35,045 nucleotides of DNA from contig QCOL01000012.1 in the NCBI GenBank assembly GCA_003212925.1, positions 1 through 35,045 of the forward strand, read 5' to 3'. The notes beneath the pieces were generated by a model. It had not been told where the DNA came from, ran no database searches, and was given only the letters and a program-made list of their open reading frames with translations. Made by a program: the position numbers and the translations under genes. Of the stretch, positions 1 through 7,590 are shown piece after piece. Positions within the stretch are counted from its first letter, which is position 1, and every line of letters starts with the position of its first letter. The stretch comes from Pelagibacteraceae bacterium AG-430-P08 (GTDB taxonomy: Bacteria; Pseudomonadota; Alphaproteobacteria; Pelagibacterales; Pelagibacteraceae).

Positions 1-879
1 ATAAAGTTTTCTTCAAGATTTTTTAGATCTATTAATAACTTAATCTCAGCATCTAATGCTATTGGTGAGGGAAATTTGAATACTAAAGTTCCTGAGATAA
101 AAACTGATAAAGATTTGGAGAAATTGAATAAAAACTTTAACTCAATGATAATACGATTAAAAAATCAACAAGAAAAATTGATAATCAATGAAAGACATGA
201 AGCTTGGGGAAATCTTGCTAGAAAACTTGCTCATGAAATTAAGAATCCACTTACACCTATTCAACTTACTATTGATAGAATTAAGGAAAAATATTCTCAA
301 AAAATGGAGAATAATGAAAAACATAATTTTGAAGAAAACTTAAAGATAATAAATAATCAGATAAATCAGATTGAAAATTTAGTAAATGAATTTTCTGATT
401 TCGCAAGAATGCCTAAACCTATTTTTAAAAATAATGATTTGATTAAGATTATTAATGATAATATAAAATTTTTATCTCAGGTTGATCCCTCAATAAAATT
501 GAATTTTATTTCAAATGATTCTGAAATTTTATTAGAGAGTGACAAAGAACAAATTAATAGAGTATTTTTAAATTTAATAAAAAATTCTATTGAAAGTATT
601 CAACAAAAAGCTGAAAATCATAGTAATTTTAATAAAATAATAACTATTGAAATTTACGAGAAAAATAACCAAATATACATTATAATTATTGATAATGGTA
701 CAGGTTTTGGAATTTACAAAAATAATGTAAATGAAATTTTAAATCCATATGTAACAACTAAAAAAAATGGTACAGGATTAGGACTTTCAATAGTAAATAA
801 AATTATTAATGATCATAATGGAAAATTAAATTTTATTCCAATCTCAGATGGAGCAAAAGTAGAAATTATATTTAATTAA
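1..879 (+). CDS. ntrY: NtrY sensor histidine kinase, 3' part (5' end outside window)
   Basis: The frame is open from base 1, so only the last 292 codons are present. The fragment begins in a HAMP-like linker (about residues 1-55). It continues with a dimerisation/phosphoacceptor helix containing AHEIKNPL (His about residue 78 of the fragment), an N box (NRVFLNLIKNSIES) and the ATP-binding G boxes DNGTGFG and NGTGLGLS. The HAMP plus this H-box type, followed directly by an NtrX gene, identifies NtrY, the membrane sensor of the NtrYX nitrogen/redox two-component system of alphaproteobacteria. The missing N-terminus should hold the membrane segments. The stop TAA directly abuts the ATG of ntrX, so the two are co-transcribed and probably translationally coupled. 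Confidence 0.93.
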   Translation: MKFSSRFFRSINNLISASNAIGEGNLNTKVPEIKTDKDLEKLNKNFNSMIIRLKNQQEKLIINERHEAWGNLARKLAHEIKNPLTPIQLTIDRIKEKYSQKMENNEKHNFEENLKIINNQINQIENLVNEFSDFARMPKPIFKNNDLIKIINDNIKFLSQVDPSIKLNFISNDSEILLESDKEQINRVFLNLIKNSIESIQQKAENHSNFNKIITIEIYEKNNQIYIIIIDNGTGFGIYKNNVNEILNPYVTTKKNGTGLGLSIVNKIINDHNGKLNFIPISDGAKVEIIFN

Positions 880-2235
880 ATGAGTAAAGAAATTTTAATT
901 GTTGATGACAATTCAGACATAAGGAATATCTTAAATGACCTTATTATTGATGCTGGATATAAAACAAGAATAGCTGCAAATTACAATCAAGCTTTAAAAG
1001 AGATAGATAAAAAAATGCCTGATGTTGCAATTCTTGATGTGAAATTAGACAAAGGTGATAATGATGGTATCCAACTTTTGTCTCACATAAAATCTAAAGA
1101 TAATAATGTTCCTGTTATTATGATCTCTGGACACGCAAACATTGAAATGGCTATTAACTCATTAAAGCATGGTGCTTTTGAATTTGTAGAAAAACCTTTT
1201 GATAGAACAAGATTATTAAACTTTATAAACAGAGCTGTAGAGAATTTGAATTTAAAAAATCAAAATAAAGATTATGAAAATAAACTTTTTTCTTCCTTTG
1301 AATTAATCGGTGAAAGTAAAAATATTTCAAATATAAGAGATCAAATTGAAAAAATATCATTAACTGAAAGTAGAATATTTATTAATGGTCCCTCCGGTTC
1401 AGGTAAAGAGTTAATTGCAAGAAAAATTCATAAAAAGTCTAAAAGAAAAAATAATCCTTTTGTGATAATAAACGGAGCTTTACTTGATAAAGACAAATAT
1501 GAGTTAGAATTATTTGGTGAAGAAAAAAATGATGGATCAATATCTTATGGAGCTTTAGAAAAAGCAAATAAAGGTACATTATTGGTTGATCAAGTTACAG
1601 AAGTCCCGTTAGATATTCAATCAAAAATATTAAGAGTTTTAACGGATCAAAAATTTAAAAGAGTTAATGGAAATAATGATATTAATGTTGATGTAAGAAT
1701 AATTTGTTCGTCTAGTAAAGATTTAAAAAATGAAATCCAACTGGGAAATTTTAGAGAAGATTTATTCCACAGACTTAATGTTTTTGAAATAAATATTGAT
1801 CCTTTGAGTAAGAGAATTTCAGATATTCCTCTTCTGATTAAATATTTTACAAAAAAGATCTCAGAAAATTATAATATTAAAACTTTTGAAATTGATCTAA
1901 ACAATAGTTATATTTTAAATCATGAGTGGCATGGTAATGTAAGAGAGTTGAGGAATTTAATTGAAAGAATCGCAATTTTACAACCAAATACGCAGGATAA
2001 AATTTCAAATATTATTAAAGAATCTTTAAAAAGTGTTATTAACAACAATAAATTAAACGAAAATGATCTATCTGTGCCATTAAAAGAGGCTAGAGAAAAA
2101 TTCGAAAAGGAGTATTTAACTATACAACTTAAAAAATTTAATGGAAATATATCAAAAACAGCATCATTCGTTGGTATGGAAAGAAGTGCACTTCACAGAA
2201 AGCTTAAAGGTCTAGGAATAAAAGAATTTAATTAG
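880..2235 (+). CDS. ntrX: NtrX response regulator (AAA+ / Fis-type HTH)
   Basis: 451 aa. The receiver domain (1-120) has acidic D9/D10, phosphoacceptor D53 and K105. An AAA+ domain (about 140-370) has Walker A GPSGSGKE at 170-177, and a Fis-type helix-turn-helix lies at about 420-447 (NISKTASFVGMERSALHRKL). This is the architecture of NtrC-family activators, and pairing with NtrY makes it NtrX. The region where sigma-54 activators carry GAFTGA reads GEEKNDGSISYGAL (about 213-226), so the sigma-54 contact loop is absent. Walker B reads GTLLVDQ instead of the usual DE (D237, Q238). It probably acts as a DNA-binding regulator on the housekeeping polymerase rather than as a sigma-54 activator. 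trkA starts one base after its stop. Confidence 0.95.
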   Translation: MSKEILIVDDNSDIRNILNDLIIDAGYKTRIAANYNQALKEIDKKMPDVAILDVKLDKGDNDGIQLLSHIKSKDNNVPVIMISGHANIEMAINSLKHGAFEFVEKPFDRTRLLNFINRAVENLNLKNQNKDYENKLFSSFELIGESKNISNIRDQIEKISLTESRIFINGPSGSGKELIARKIHKKSKRKNNPFVIINGALLDKDKYELELFGEEKNDGSISYGALEKANKGTLLVDQVTEVPLDIQSKILRVLTDQKFKRVNGNNDINVDVRIICSSSKDLKNEIQLGNFREDLFHRLNVFEINIDPLSKRISDIPLLIKYFTKKISENYNIKTFEIDLNNSYILNHEWHGNVRELRNLIERIAILQPNTQDKISNIIKESLKSVINNNKLNENDLSVPLKEAREKFEKEYLTIQLKKFNGNISKTASFVGMERSALHRKLKGLGIKEFN

Positions 2236-2236
2236 A

Positions 2237-2635
2237 ATGAATATAATTATTTGTGGAGCTGGCAGAGTAGGATTCACCATTGCAAAATTACTTAGTGAAC
2301 AGGGTCACTCTATCACTGTAATTGATCAATCAAGTGAGGATATTCAAAAGATAAATGACTCGTTAGATGTTAAAGCTATAGTTGGAAAAGCTACTTATCC
2401 TTCAATTCTTGAAAAGGCAAATGCAAGTGAAACAGATATGATTATTGCGGTCACAAGAAATGATGAAATTAATATGTTAATTTGTCAAATTGCTTTTTCT
2501 ATATTCAATATTCAAAAAAAAATAGCAAGAATAAGGTCTCAAGATTATTTAAATCCTAAATTTACAAGAGTATATAATAAAGAAAATTTGCCAATCGATG
2601 TAATAATTTCTCCCGAAATTGAAATTGCAAAATAA
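2237..2635 (+). CDS. trkA: TrkA fragment 1: first Rossmann (RCK-N) domain
   Basis: 132 aa from ATG 2237 to the internal TAA. It contains the first NAD-binding Rossmann fold: MNIIICGAGRVGFTIA with the GxGxxG motif at residues 7-12, and an acidic residue (D30) at the end of the second strand in ITVIDQS. It includes nearly all of RCK-N 1 but lacks the first RCK-C domain. As a free polypeptide it could still fold as a Rossmann domain, but it would lack the second nucleotide-binding unit needed for a normal TrkA assembly. Confidence 0.75.
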   Translation: MNIIICGAGRVGFTIAKLLSEQGHSITVIDQSSEDIQKINDSLDVKAIVGKATYPSILEKANASETDMIIAVTRNDEINMLICQIAFSIFNIQKKIARIRSQDYLNPKFTRVYNKENLPIDVIISPEIEIAK

Positions 2636-2647
2636 ATTCAAAGAAAA

Positions 2648-3628
2648 TTGGAAGCGCCAGGAGCACTTGATAGCGTTCCATTTGCAGATAATCAAATTAG
2701 GCTTTTAGAAATATTAATTAAAGATAATTGTAAATTAATAGGTCTAAAGTTAAATGAATTAACAAAAAAATTTCCTAACCTTGAGGCTAATATAATAGCA
2801 ATTATAAGGGGAGATAAATCTTTTATTCCAAAAAAAACTGATCAAGTTCAAGAGAATGATAAAATTTATGTAATTAGTAATTCTGCTCAAATGGTAGAAA
2901 CTTTAGAGGCTTTTGGCCATACTGAAAAAATATCTAAAAAGATTTTGATAATTGGAGGAGGAAATATTGGCTTCAACTTGGCAAAAAATATTGAGGAAAC
3001 TCTTGAAGGAGTAAGAGTTAAAATAGTAGAGAAAGATAAAACACGTGCAGAATTTTTAGCTAATGAATTAAATAATTCAATTGTAATTAATGGAAATGGA
3101 CTAGATGAAGAAGTTTTATCTGAAGCAAATTTAGATGAAGCAGAGACAGTTCTCGCATTAACAAATGATGATGAAGATAATTTAATGGTGAGTGTTCTTG
3201 TGGAGAAATTTGCCAAAGATCAAAAAGATATTAATGACAAAAGAACAATGGCTTTAATCAATAAACCCAATTATTCATTATTACAATCTTCTTTAAAAAT
3301 TGATGACTTGATCGATCCAAGAATGAATACAGTATCAAGTATCCTCAAGCATGTTCATAAAGGAACAATTGAGAATGCATACACAATATCCAATGGTGAA
3401 TACGAGGTAATAGAGGCTGAAATAATTGAAACGTCTGAATTGATTAATAAAGAATTAAAAAATGCAAATTTACCAGATCAAATCAGAATTGGTGCAGTGT
3501 TGAGAAATAAAAAAGTAATTATTCCAAAATCAGATTTTATTTTTCAAAATGACGACAAAATTGTTTTGATAGTCAAAAAAGATACTATATCAGTTATGGA
3601 AAATCTTTTTAGATTAAGCTCTATTTAA
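2648..3628 (+). CDS. trkA: TrkA fragment 2: RCK-C1, RCK-N2, RCK-C2
   Basis: This part is open in the same frame from 2636, directly after the TAA. The first possible start is TTG at 2648, giving 326 aa (LEAPGALDSVPF...). It holds the first RCK-C domain (to about residue 92), the second Rossmann domain with IIGGGNIGFNLA (about 98-109), and the last RCK-C domain. No convincing Shine-Dalgarno precedes the TTG, so independent initiation is doubtful. Restart after the stop or readthrough would be needed to make this half. Confidence 0.7.
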   Translation: MEAPGALDSVPFADNQIRLLEILIKDNCKLIGLKLNELTKKFPNLEANIIAIIRGDKSFIPKKTDQVQENDKIYVISNSAQMVETLEAFGHTEKISKKILIIGGGNIGFNLAKNIEETLEGVRVKIVEKDKTRAEFLANELNNSIVINGNGLDEEVLSEANLDEAETVLALTNDDEDNLMVSVLVEKFAKDQKDINDKRTMALINKPNYSLLQSSLKIDDLIDPRMNTVSSILKHVHKGTIENAYTISNGEYEVIEAEIIETSELINKELKNANLPDQIRIGAVLRNKKVIIPKSDFIFQNDDKIVLIVKKDTISVMENLFRLSSI

Positions 3629-3632
3629 TTTA

Positions 3633-5039
3633 ATGTTTGGTTTGCAGATTAAATACTTGAGTTTATTTTTTGGTATCACATCAGTTTTATCTTTTTTTAA
3701 TATAATTTATTCATATTATTTTAATCTTTATTTGAATTTAGACACATATTATTACACATTTATAACCTCCATTTTAATTTTTTTAATTTTTTATAAATTC
3801 GGAAAAGAAAATAAAAAATCAAATATATTTGAAAAAATATTAACTATTTTTTTAGGTTATCTATTAATTCCTCTAGTTTTGTCTATCCCAATATATTTTA
3901 GTATTTATGATCTAACATTTTTAAATTCATATTTTGAGTCTATTTCAGGGTTTACATCTACAGGATTTTCAATTTTTGAAAATATAAAACTTATTGACCA
4001 AAGTTTGATTCTTTGGAGATCTTCAATTCAATGGATTGGAGGTTTATATTTTTTATTTTCAATTATTTATTTGATAGATATTTATGATGAAAGTTTTAAA
4101 AAAACATTAACAAACTTTACATCTTTTAATAGTTCGGAAAGTTTAAAACAAGCAATTAAAATTTTTGTATTATATTCTTTACTCACAGTTTTCATATTCA
4201 TATCATTGAATCTATTATCCATAAGAACATTTGACTCCTTAAATCTTGCTTTAACAATAATTTCATCTGGTGGATTTTTACCGGTTAATGATTTATCTAA
4301 TATAATAAAAGATAATTATCAATTAACAGCTCTGTCCTTATTAATGCTTTTTTCATTTTTCAGTTTATTTTTTATCTATAATTTACTTTTTTCCAAAAAA
4401 AAAAATATTAATTTTTTTTATGAGGATTTACACTTAGTTATATATTTAATAGCTGTAGTATCTATCTTTTTTATATTTTTTAGTTTTAATTATGATTTTT
4501 TATATAATTTTTTAGCTATAACTAGCAGTATATCAAATATTGGTTTTTCACTTAATTCCCAACAGACTAATTTAGATTTAGTTTATTTAATATTAGTAAT
4601 CATCGGCGGCTCTTTTTTTTCAACTAGTTCTGGATTGAGATTTATTAAAGTATATTCACTTTTTAAATTTTCTTTGAATCAGATTTTATCTTTTAGTAAA
4701 CCAAAGAATGTTTTTATGAACAAACTTATCTTTACAAAAATAAATTTTAATCCTGATGAAATAAATAAATACTTTTTAACAATAACAATTTTTATTCTAT
4801 CTTTATTCATATTAATTTGTCTATTAAGTCTAGGCGGAATCGACTTTGTAAAATCAATTAAATTGTCAATTCTTACTTTAATGAACACTGTTAATTCTTC
4901 AATTTATGGTTTAAACGAATTTAATTTTAATAATCTTGAATTTTTTACAAAATATTGTCTTATTTTCTTTATGATTGTTGGAAGAATAGAGTTGTTAACA
5001 ATATTACTTCTTATAAGAAAATTTCTTTTTAAAAATTAG
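3633..5039 (+). CDS. trkH: TrkH family K+ channel subunit
   Basis: 468 aa, strongly hydrophobic, with about ten membrane segments. This inner-membrane pore subunit of the Trk system is gated by TrkA. Visible family signatures are the first pore loop SGFTSTGFS (about residues 105-113), WRSSIQWIGG shortly after it, a second pore loop with ISSGGFLP, and a third with SSISNIGFS. The fourth pore loop reads MNTVNSSIYGLN, where many homologues have an N-x-G-P-G type filter, so that quarter is divergent. It starts 4 bases after the trkA stop. It depends on TrkA, which is interrupted here. The next feature is tRNA-Arg. Confidence 0.9.
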   Translation: MFGLQIKYLSLFFGITSVLSFFNIIYSYYFNLYLNLDTYYYTFITSILIFLIFYKFGKENKKSNIFEKILTIFLGYLLIPLVLSIPIYFSIYDLTFLNSYFESISGFTSTGFSIFENIKLIDQSLILWRSSIQWIGGLYFLFSIIYLIDIYDESFKKTLTNFTSFNSSESLKQAIKIFVLYSLLTVFIFISLNLLSIRTFDSLNLALTIISSGGFLPVNDLSNIIKDNYQLTALSLLMLFSFFSLFFIYNLLFSKKKNINFFYEDLHLVIYLIAVVSIFFIFFSFNYDFLYNFLAITSSISNIGFSLNSQQTNLDLVYLILVIIGGSFFSTSSGLRFIKVYSLFKFSLNQILSFSKPKNVFMNKLIFTKINFNPDEINKYFLTITIFILSLFILICLLSLGGIDFVKSIKLSILTLMNTVNSSIYGLNEFNFNNLEFFTKYCLIFFMIVGRIELLTILLLIRKFLFKN

Positions 5040-5071
5040 ATAATTATTGTATATGTATGTCAAAACTATTT

Positions 5072-5148
5072 GCGCCCTTAGCTCAGCTGGATAGAGCATC
5101 GGTTTTCTAAACCGAGGGTCGTAGGTTCGAATCCTTCAGGGCGCGCCA
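5072..5148 (+). tRNA. tRNA-Arg (anticodon TCT)
   Basis: A 77-base cloverleaf. The acceptor stem is GCGCCCT (5072-5078) with AGGGCGC (5138-5144), followed by discriminator G and an encoded CCA (5146-5148). The D arm has GCTC/GAGC. The anticodon stem TCGGT/ACCGA encloses loop TTTCTAA with anticodon TCT, reading AGA/AGG. The T arm contains GGTTCGAATCC. AGA is the dominant Arg codon in these AT-rich genes, so this is a major tRNA. Confidence 0.98.
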
Positions 5149-5187
5149 GACACCATTTTTCTCTCCAATTATAATATAATTATTCTC

Positions 5188-5303
5188 TTGACTAGAATTT
5201 TATGAGGTCAAAAAAACCAATAAATTTCTCTTGAAGAGTATTTTTGAACATGCTTAAATTAATAATATTCAAAAGTAATTTTGAATTATTTGTTAACAAA
5301 TAA
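5188..5303 (+). promoter_or_regulatory. Palindrome-dense leader of the amino-acid transporter
   Basis: The gap between tRNA-Arg and the binding-protein gene holds a chain of inverted repeats. TTGAC (5188-5192) pairs with GTCAA (5207-5211). CTCTTGAAGAG lies at 5228-5238. TTCAAAA (5268-5274) can pair either with TTTTGAA upstream (5242-5248) or TTTTGAA downstream (5279-5285). A perfect 18-bp palindrome TTATTTGTTAACAAATAA lies at 5286-5303, ending 9 bases before the Shine-Dalgarno. Overlapping TATAAT hexamers at 5170-5180 could be -10 elements, which would put this whole region in the 5' leader. It may be operators, an attenuator-like alternative fold, or both. The function is inferred only. Confidence 0.45.
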
Positions 5304-5322
5304 ATAAACAATAGGAAGAAAT

Positions 5323-6363
5323 ATGTTTAAATACTTAAAACAATTAACTTCTTTAGTTGCTATGGTAGCTGTGTTGTTCACTTTTACAACAGAGTCTATG
5401 GCTGCTAAAAAATCTAAAACACTTAAAAACACTCAAAAGAAGGGTTTTGTAAGATGTGGAGTATCTCAAGGTCTTCCAGGATTTTCTAATGCTGATGCTG
5501 CAGGAAATTGGACTGGTATTGACGTTGATGTATGTAGAGCAGTAGCTGCCGCAGTACTAGGTGATGCAAACAAAGTTAAGTTTACACCATTAAGTGCTAA
5601 AGAAAGGTTTACAGCTTTAACTTCTGGTGAGATTGATATCTTATCAAGAAACACAACTTGGACTCTTTCTAGAGATGCTGATATCGGACTTACATTCGTC
5701 GGAGTAAATTTCTACGATGGCCAAGGTTTTATGGTTAGAAAAAGTTCTGGTATTACTTCAACAAGCCAATTCAAAGATGGTATCTCAGCTTGTACTAACA
5801 TTGGTACAACAACTGAGTTAAATATGAGAGACTTCTTTAATTCTAAAGGAATCAAATACGAACCAGTTGCTTTTGAAAAAGCTGATGAGGTTGTAGCTGC
5901 TTATGATGCAGGTAGATGTGATACTTACACTACTGATAAATCTGGTCTTGCTGCACAGAGAACAAAAATGTCTAATCCAGATGAACACATTGTGTTACCT
6001 GAAACTGTTTCAAAAGAGCCATTAGGCCCTGTTGTAAGACAAGGTGATTCTGTGTGGGAAGATATCGTAAGATGGTCATTAAATACTATGATCGAAGCAG
6101 AGGAATACGGTATTACATCAGCAAATGCAGATATGATGAAAACTTCTGATAATCCAGCTATCAAAAGATTAGTTGGTGCAGAAGGTGAATTAGGCGCTGC
6201 TTTTGGTCTTGATAACGACTGGAGTCTTAGAATTATTAAGCAAGTTGGAAATTATGGTGAAAGCTATAAAAGAAATATAGCTGACACTGGAATTTTACCT
6301 GATAGAGGTCCAAATGAGTTATGGACTAAGGGTGGAATTCTTTATGTACCACCTGCAAGATAA
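5323..6363 (+). CDS. aapJ: General L-amino-acid ABC transporter, periplasmic binding protein (AapJ/YhdW type)
   Basis: 346 aa. It starts with a cleavable signal peptide (MFKYLKQLTSLVAMVAVLFTFT...SMA, cut near residue 27). The mature part is a type II periplasmic amino-acid-binding fold: VRCGVSQGLPGFS, then GIDVDVCRAVAAAVLGD, RFTALTSGEIDILSRN and GVNFYDGQGFMV. The length and the Cys-containing N-terminal strand match the AapJ/YhdW (BztA) family rather than short family-3 binding proteins. A strong Shine-Dalgarno AGGAAGAA (5313-5320) supports ATG 5323. Codon use looks cleaner than in neighbours, as expected of an abundant protein. A terminator follows, then the permeases. The family name yhdW is an equally valid label. 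Confidence 0.93.
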   Translation: MFKYLKQLTSLVAMVAVLFTFTTESMAAKKSKTLKNTQKKGFVRCGVSQGLPGFSNADAAGNWTGIDVDVCRAVAAAVLGDANKVKFTPLSAKERFTALTSGEIDILSRNTTWTLSRDADIGLTFVGVNFYDGQGFMVRKSSGITSTSQFKDGISACTNIGTTTELNMRDFFNSKGIKYEPVAFEKADEVVAAYDAGRCDTYTTDKSGLAAQRTKMSNPDEHIVLPETVSKEPLGPVVRQGDSVWEDIVRWSLNTMIEAEEYGITSANADMMKTSDNPAIKRLVGAEGELGAAFGLDNDWSLRIIKQVGNYGESYKRNIADTGILPDRGPNELWTKGGILYVPPAR

Positions 6364-6381
6364 TTGCATAATTAAATGATT

Positions 6382-6414
6382 AAAAAGGGCTAGATTTTTC
6401 TAGCCCTTTTTTTT
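6382..6414 (+). terminator. Rho-independent terminator after the binding-protein gene
   Basis: The stem GGGCTAGA (6387-6394) pairs with TCTAGCCC (6399-6406) around loop TTTT, preceded by five A and followed by eight T. It sits between the binding-protein gene and its permeases. It would therefore make binding-protein mRNA more abundant than the downstream message, with the permeases made by readthrough or from their own promoter. Confidence 0.93.
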
Positions 6415-6438
6415 ATAAGCTTCTATATTATTTCCATC

Positions 6439-7590
6439 GTGAATTTTAAACTTAAAGATATTGTTCCACAATTAATTACAGTTACTGCTGTCGTACTAGT
6501 CTTTGGTTTTTTTACCTATAACGCTCAGATTAATATGGAAAACAGAGGGATTGATTTCGGTTATGGGTTTTTATCTCAAGAATCTTCATTTGATGTTCAA
6601 TTCTCATTAATTGAATATGATGGATCTCATTCTTATTTTAGAGCATATTTAGTCGGTTTATTAAATACGATACTAGTTTCAGTTATTGGGATTATAATTG
6701 CAACTATTCTTGGTGTAATAGTTGGTGTAGCAAGGTTATCCCCAAATTATTTAATAAATAAATTTGCAGCTTTTTATGTTGAATTTTTTAGAAACATACC
6801 ATTATTGCTTCAAATATTTTTTTGGTATTTTGCTGCGTTAAGAGCTTTACCTCTTCCACAAGATGCAGAAGCAATTTTTGGTGTTTTTTTCTTAACAATT
6901 AAAGGTTTATATGTTCCAGCGTTTATTTGGCAAAATTTTAGTGTTTTCTTTTATTCAATTGTTGCAGCGATAATTGCAATAGTTGTTATTCGTATTCATG
7001 CTAAGAGAGTTCAAGAAAATCAAGGAAAACAAATACCAGTATTTTTGATATCAATAGGATTAATATTTATTTTACCTCTTTTAAGTTTTTTGATTGGTGG
7101 AGTAGGTATTTCATTTGAAGTTCCTGTTTTAAAACAATTAGCTACAACCTCTTTTATATATGAAGGTGGAGTAAGTTTACCCCCAGAATTGATAGCCCTT
7201 ACTTTATCTTTATCTCTGTACACAGCTACTTTTATTGCAGAATGTGTAAGAGCAGGAATTCAAGGTGTAGGTAAAGGGCAAAAAGAGGCTGCTGCATCTA
7301 TAGGATTAACTCCAAATCAGGTGCTTAAACTTGTAATTATGCCTCAAGCTTTAAGAATAATAATTCCACCAACAACAAACCAATATTTAAATTTAACAAA
7401 AAACTCATCCTTAGCAGCAGCTATTGCTTATCCAGATTTAGTTTTAGTATTTGCAGGGACTGCATTAATGCAAACTGGTAAAGCTATTGAAATAGTTTCT
7501 ATAACCATGTTCACATATTTAACCTTGAGTATTTCAATTTCACTTTTAATGAATTGGTATAACAAAAAAATTGCAATACAGGAAAAATGA
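6439..7590 (+). CDS. aapQ: General L-amino-acid ABC transporter permease 1 (AapQ/YhdX type)
   Basis: 383 aa, GTG start. An N-terminal membrane segment and a periplasmic stretch (NRGIDFGYGFLSQESSFDV) precede the permease domain (from about residue 75). That domain carries the ATPase-contact EAA loop near the C-terminus (EAAASIGLTPNQVLKLVIMPQALRIIIPP). A long insertion with extra membrane segments in mid-domain is typical of AapQ/BztB. No clear Shine-Dalgarno precedes the start, which lies 25 bases after the terminator. Its last four bases overlap the next permease (ATGA), indicating coupled translation. Confidence 0.92.
   Translation: MNFKLKDIVPQLITVTAVVLVFGFFTYNAQINMENRGIDFGYGFLSQESSFDVQFSLIEYDGSHSYFRAYLVGLLNTILVSVIGIIIATILGVIVGVARLSPNYLINKFAAFYVEFFRNIPLLLQIFFWYFAALRALPLPQDAEAIFGVFFLTIKGLYVPAFIWQNFSVFFYSIVAAIIAIVVIRIHAKRVQENQGKQIPVFLISIGLIFILPLLSFLIGGVGISFEVPVLKQLATTSFIYEGGVSLPPELIALTLSLSLYTATFIAECVRAGIQGVGKGQKEAAASIGLTPNQVLKLVIMPQALRIIIPPTTNQYLNLTKNSSLAAAIAYPDLVLVFAGTALMQTGKAIEIVSITMFTYLTLSISISLLMNWYNKKIAIQEK

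Larger units (their letters stand above)
2237..3628 (+). pseudogene. trkA: trkA, K+ uptake regulatory subunit, interrupted by in-frame TAA
   Basis: The whole 464-codon stretch stays in one frame and matches a normal TrkA of about 460 aa. It is the NAD(H)-binding cytoplasmic gating subunit of the Trk potassium system, with two tandem RCK units. The frame is broken only by TAA at 2633-2635, inside a conserved stretch that reads SPEIEIAK-stop-IQRKLEAPGALDSVPF. No bases are lost or gained, and the protein on both sides looks fully conserved. This suggests a recent nonsense change (for example GAA to TAA), readthrough, or a sequence error. It lies between ntrX and trkH, and trkH starts 4 bases after its stop. 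The two open parts are listed separately. Confidence 0.8.
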
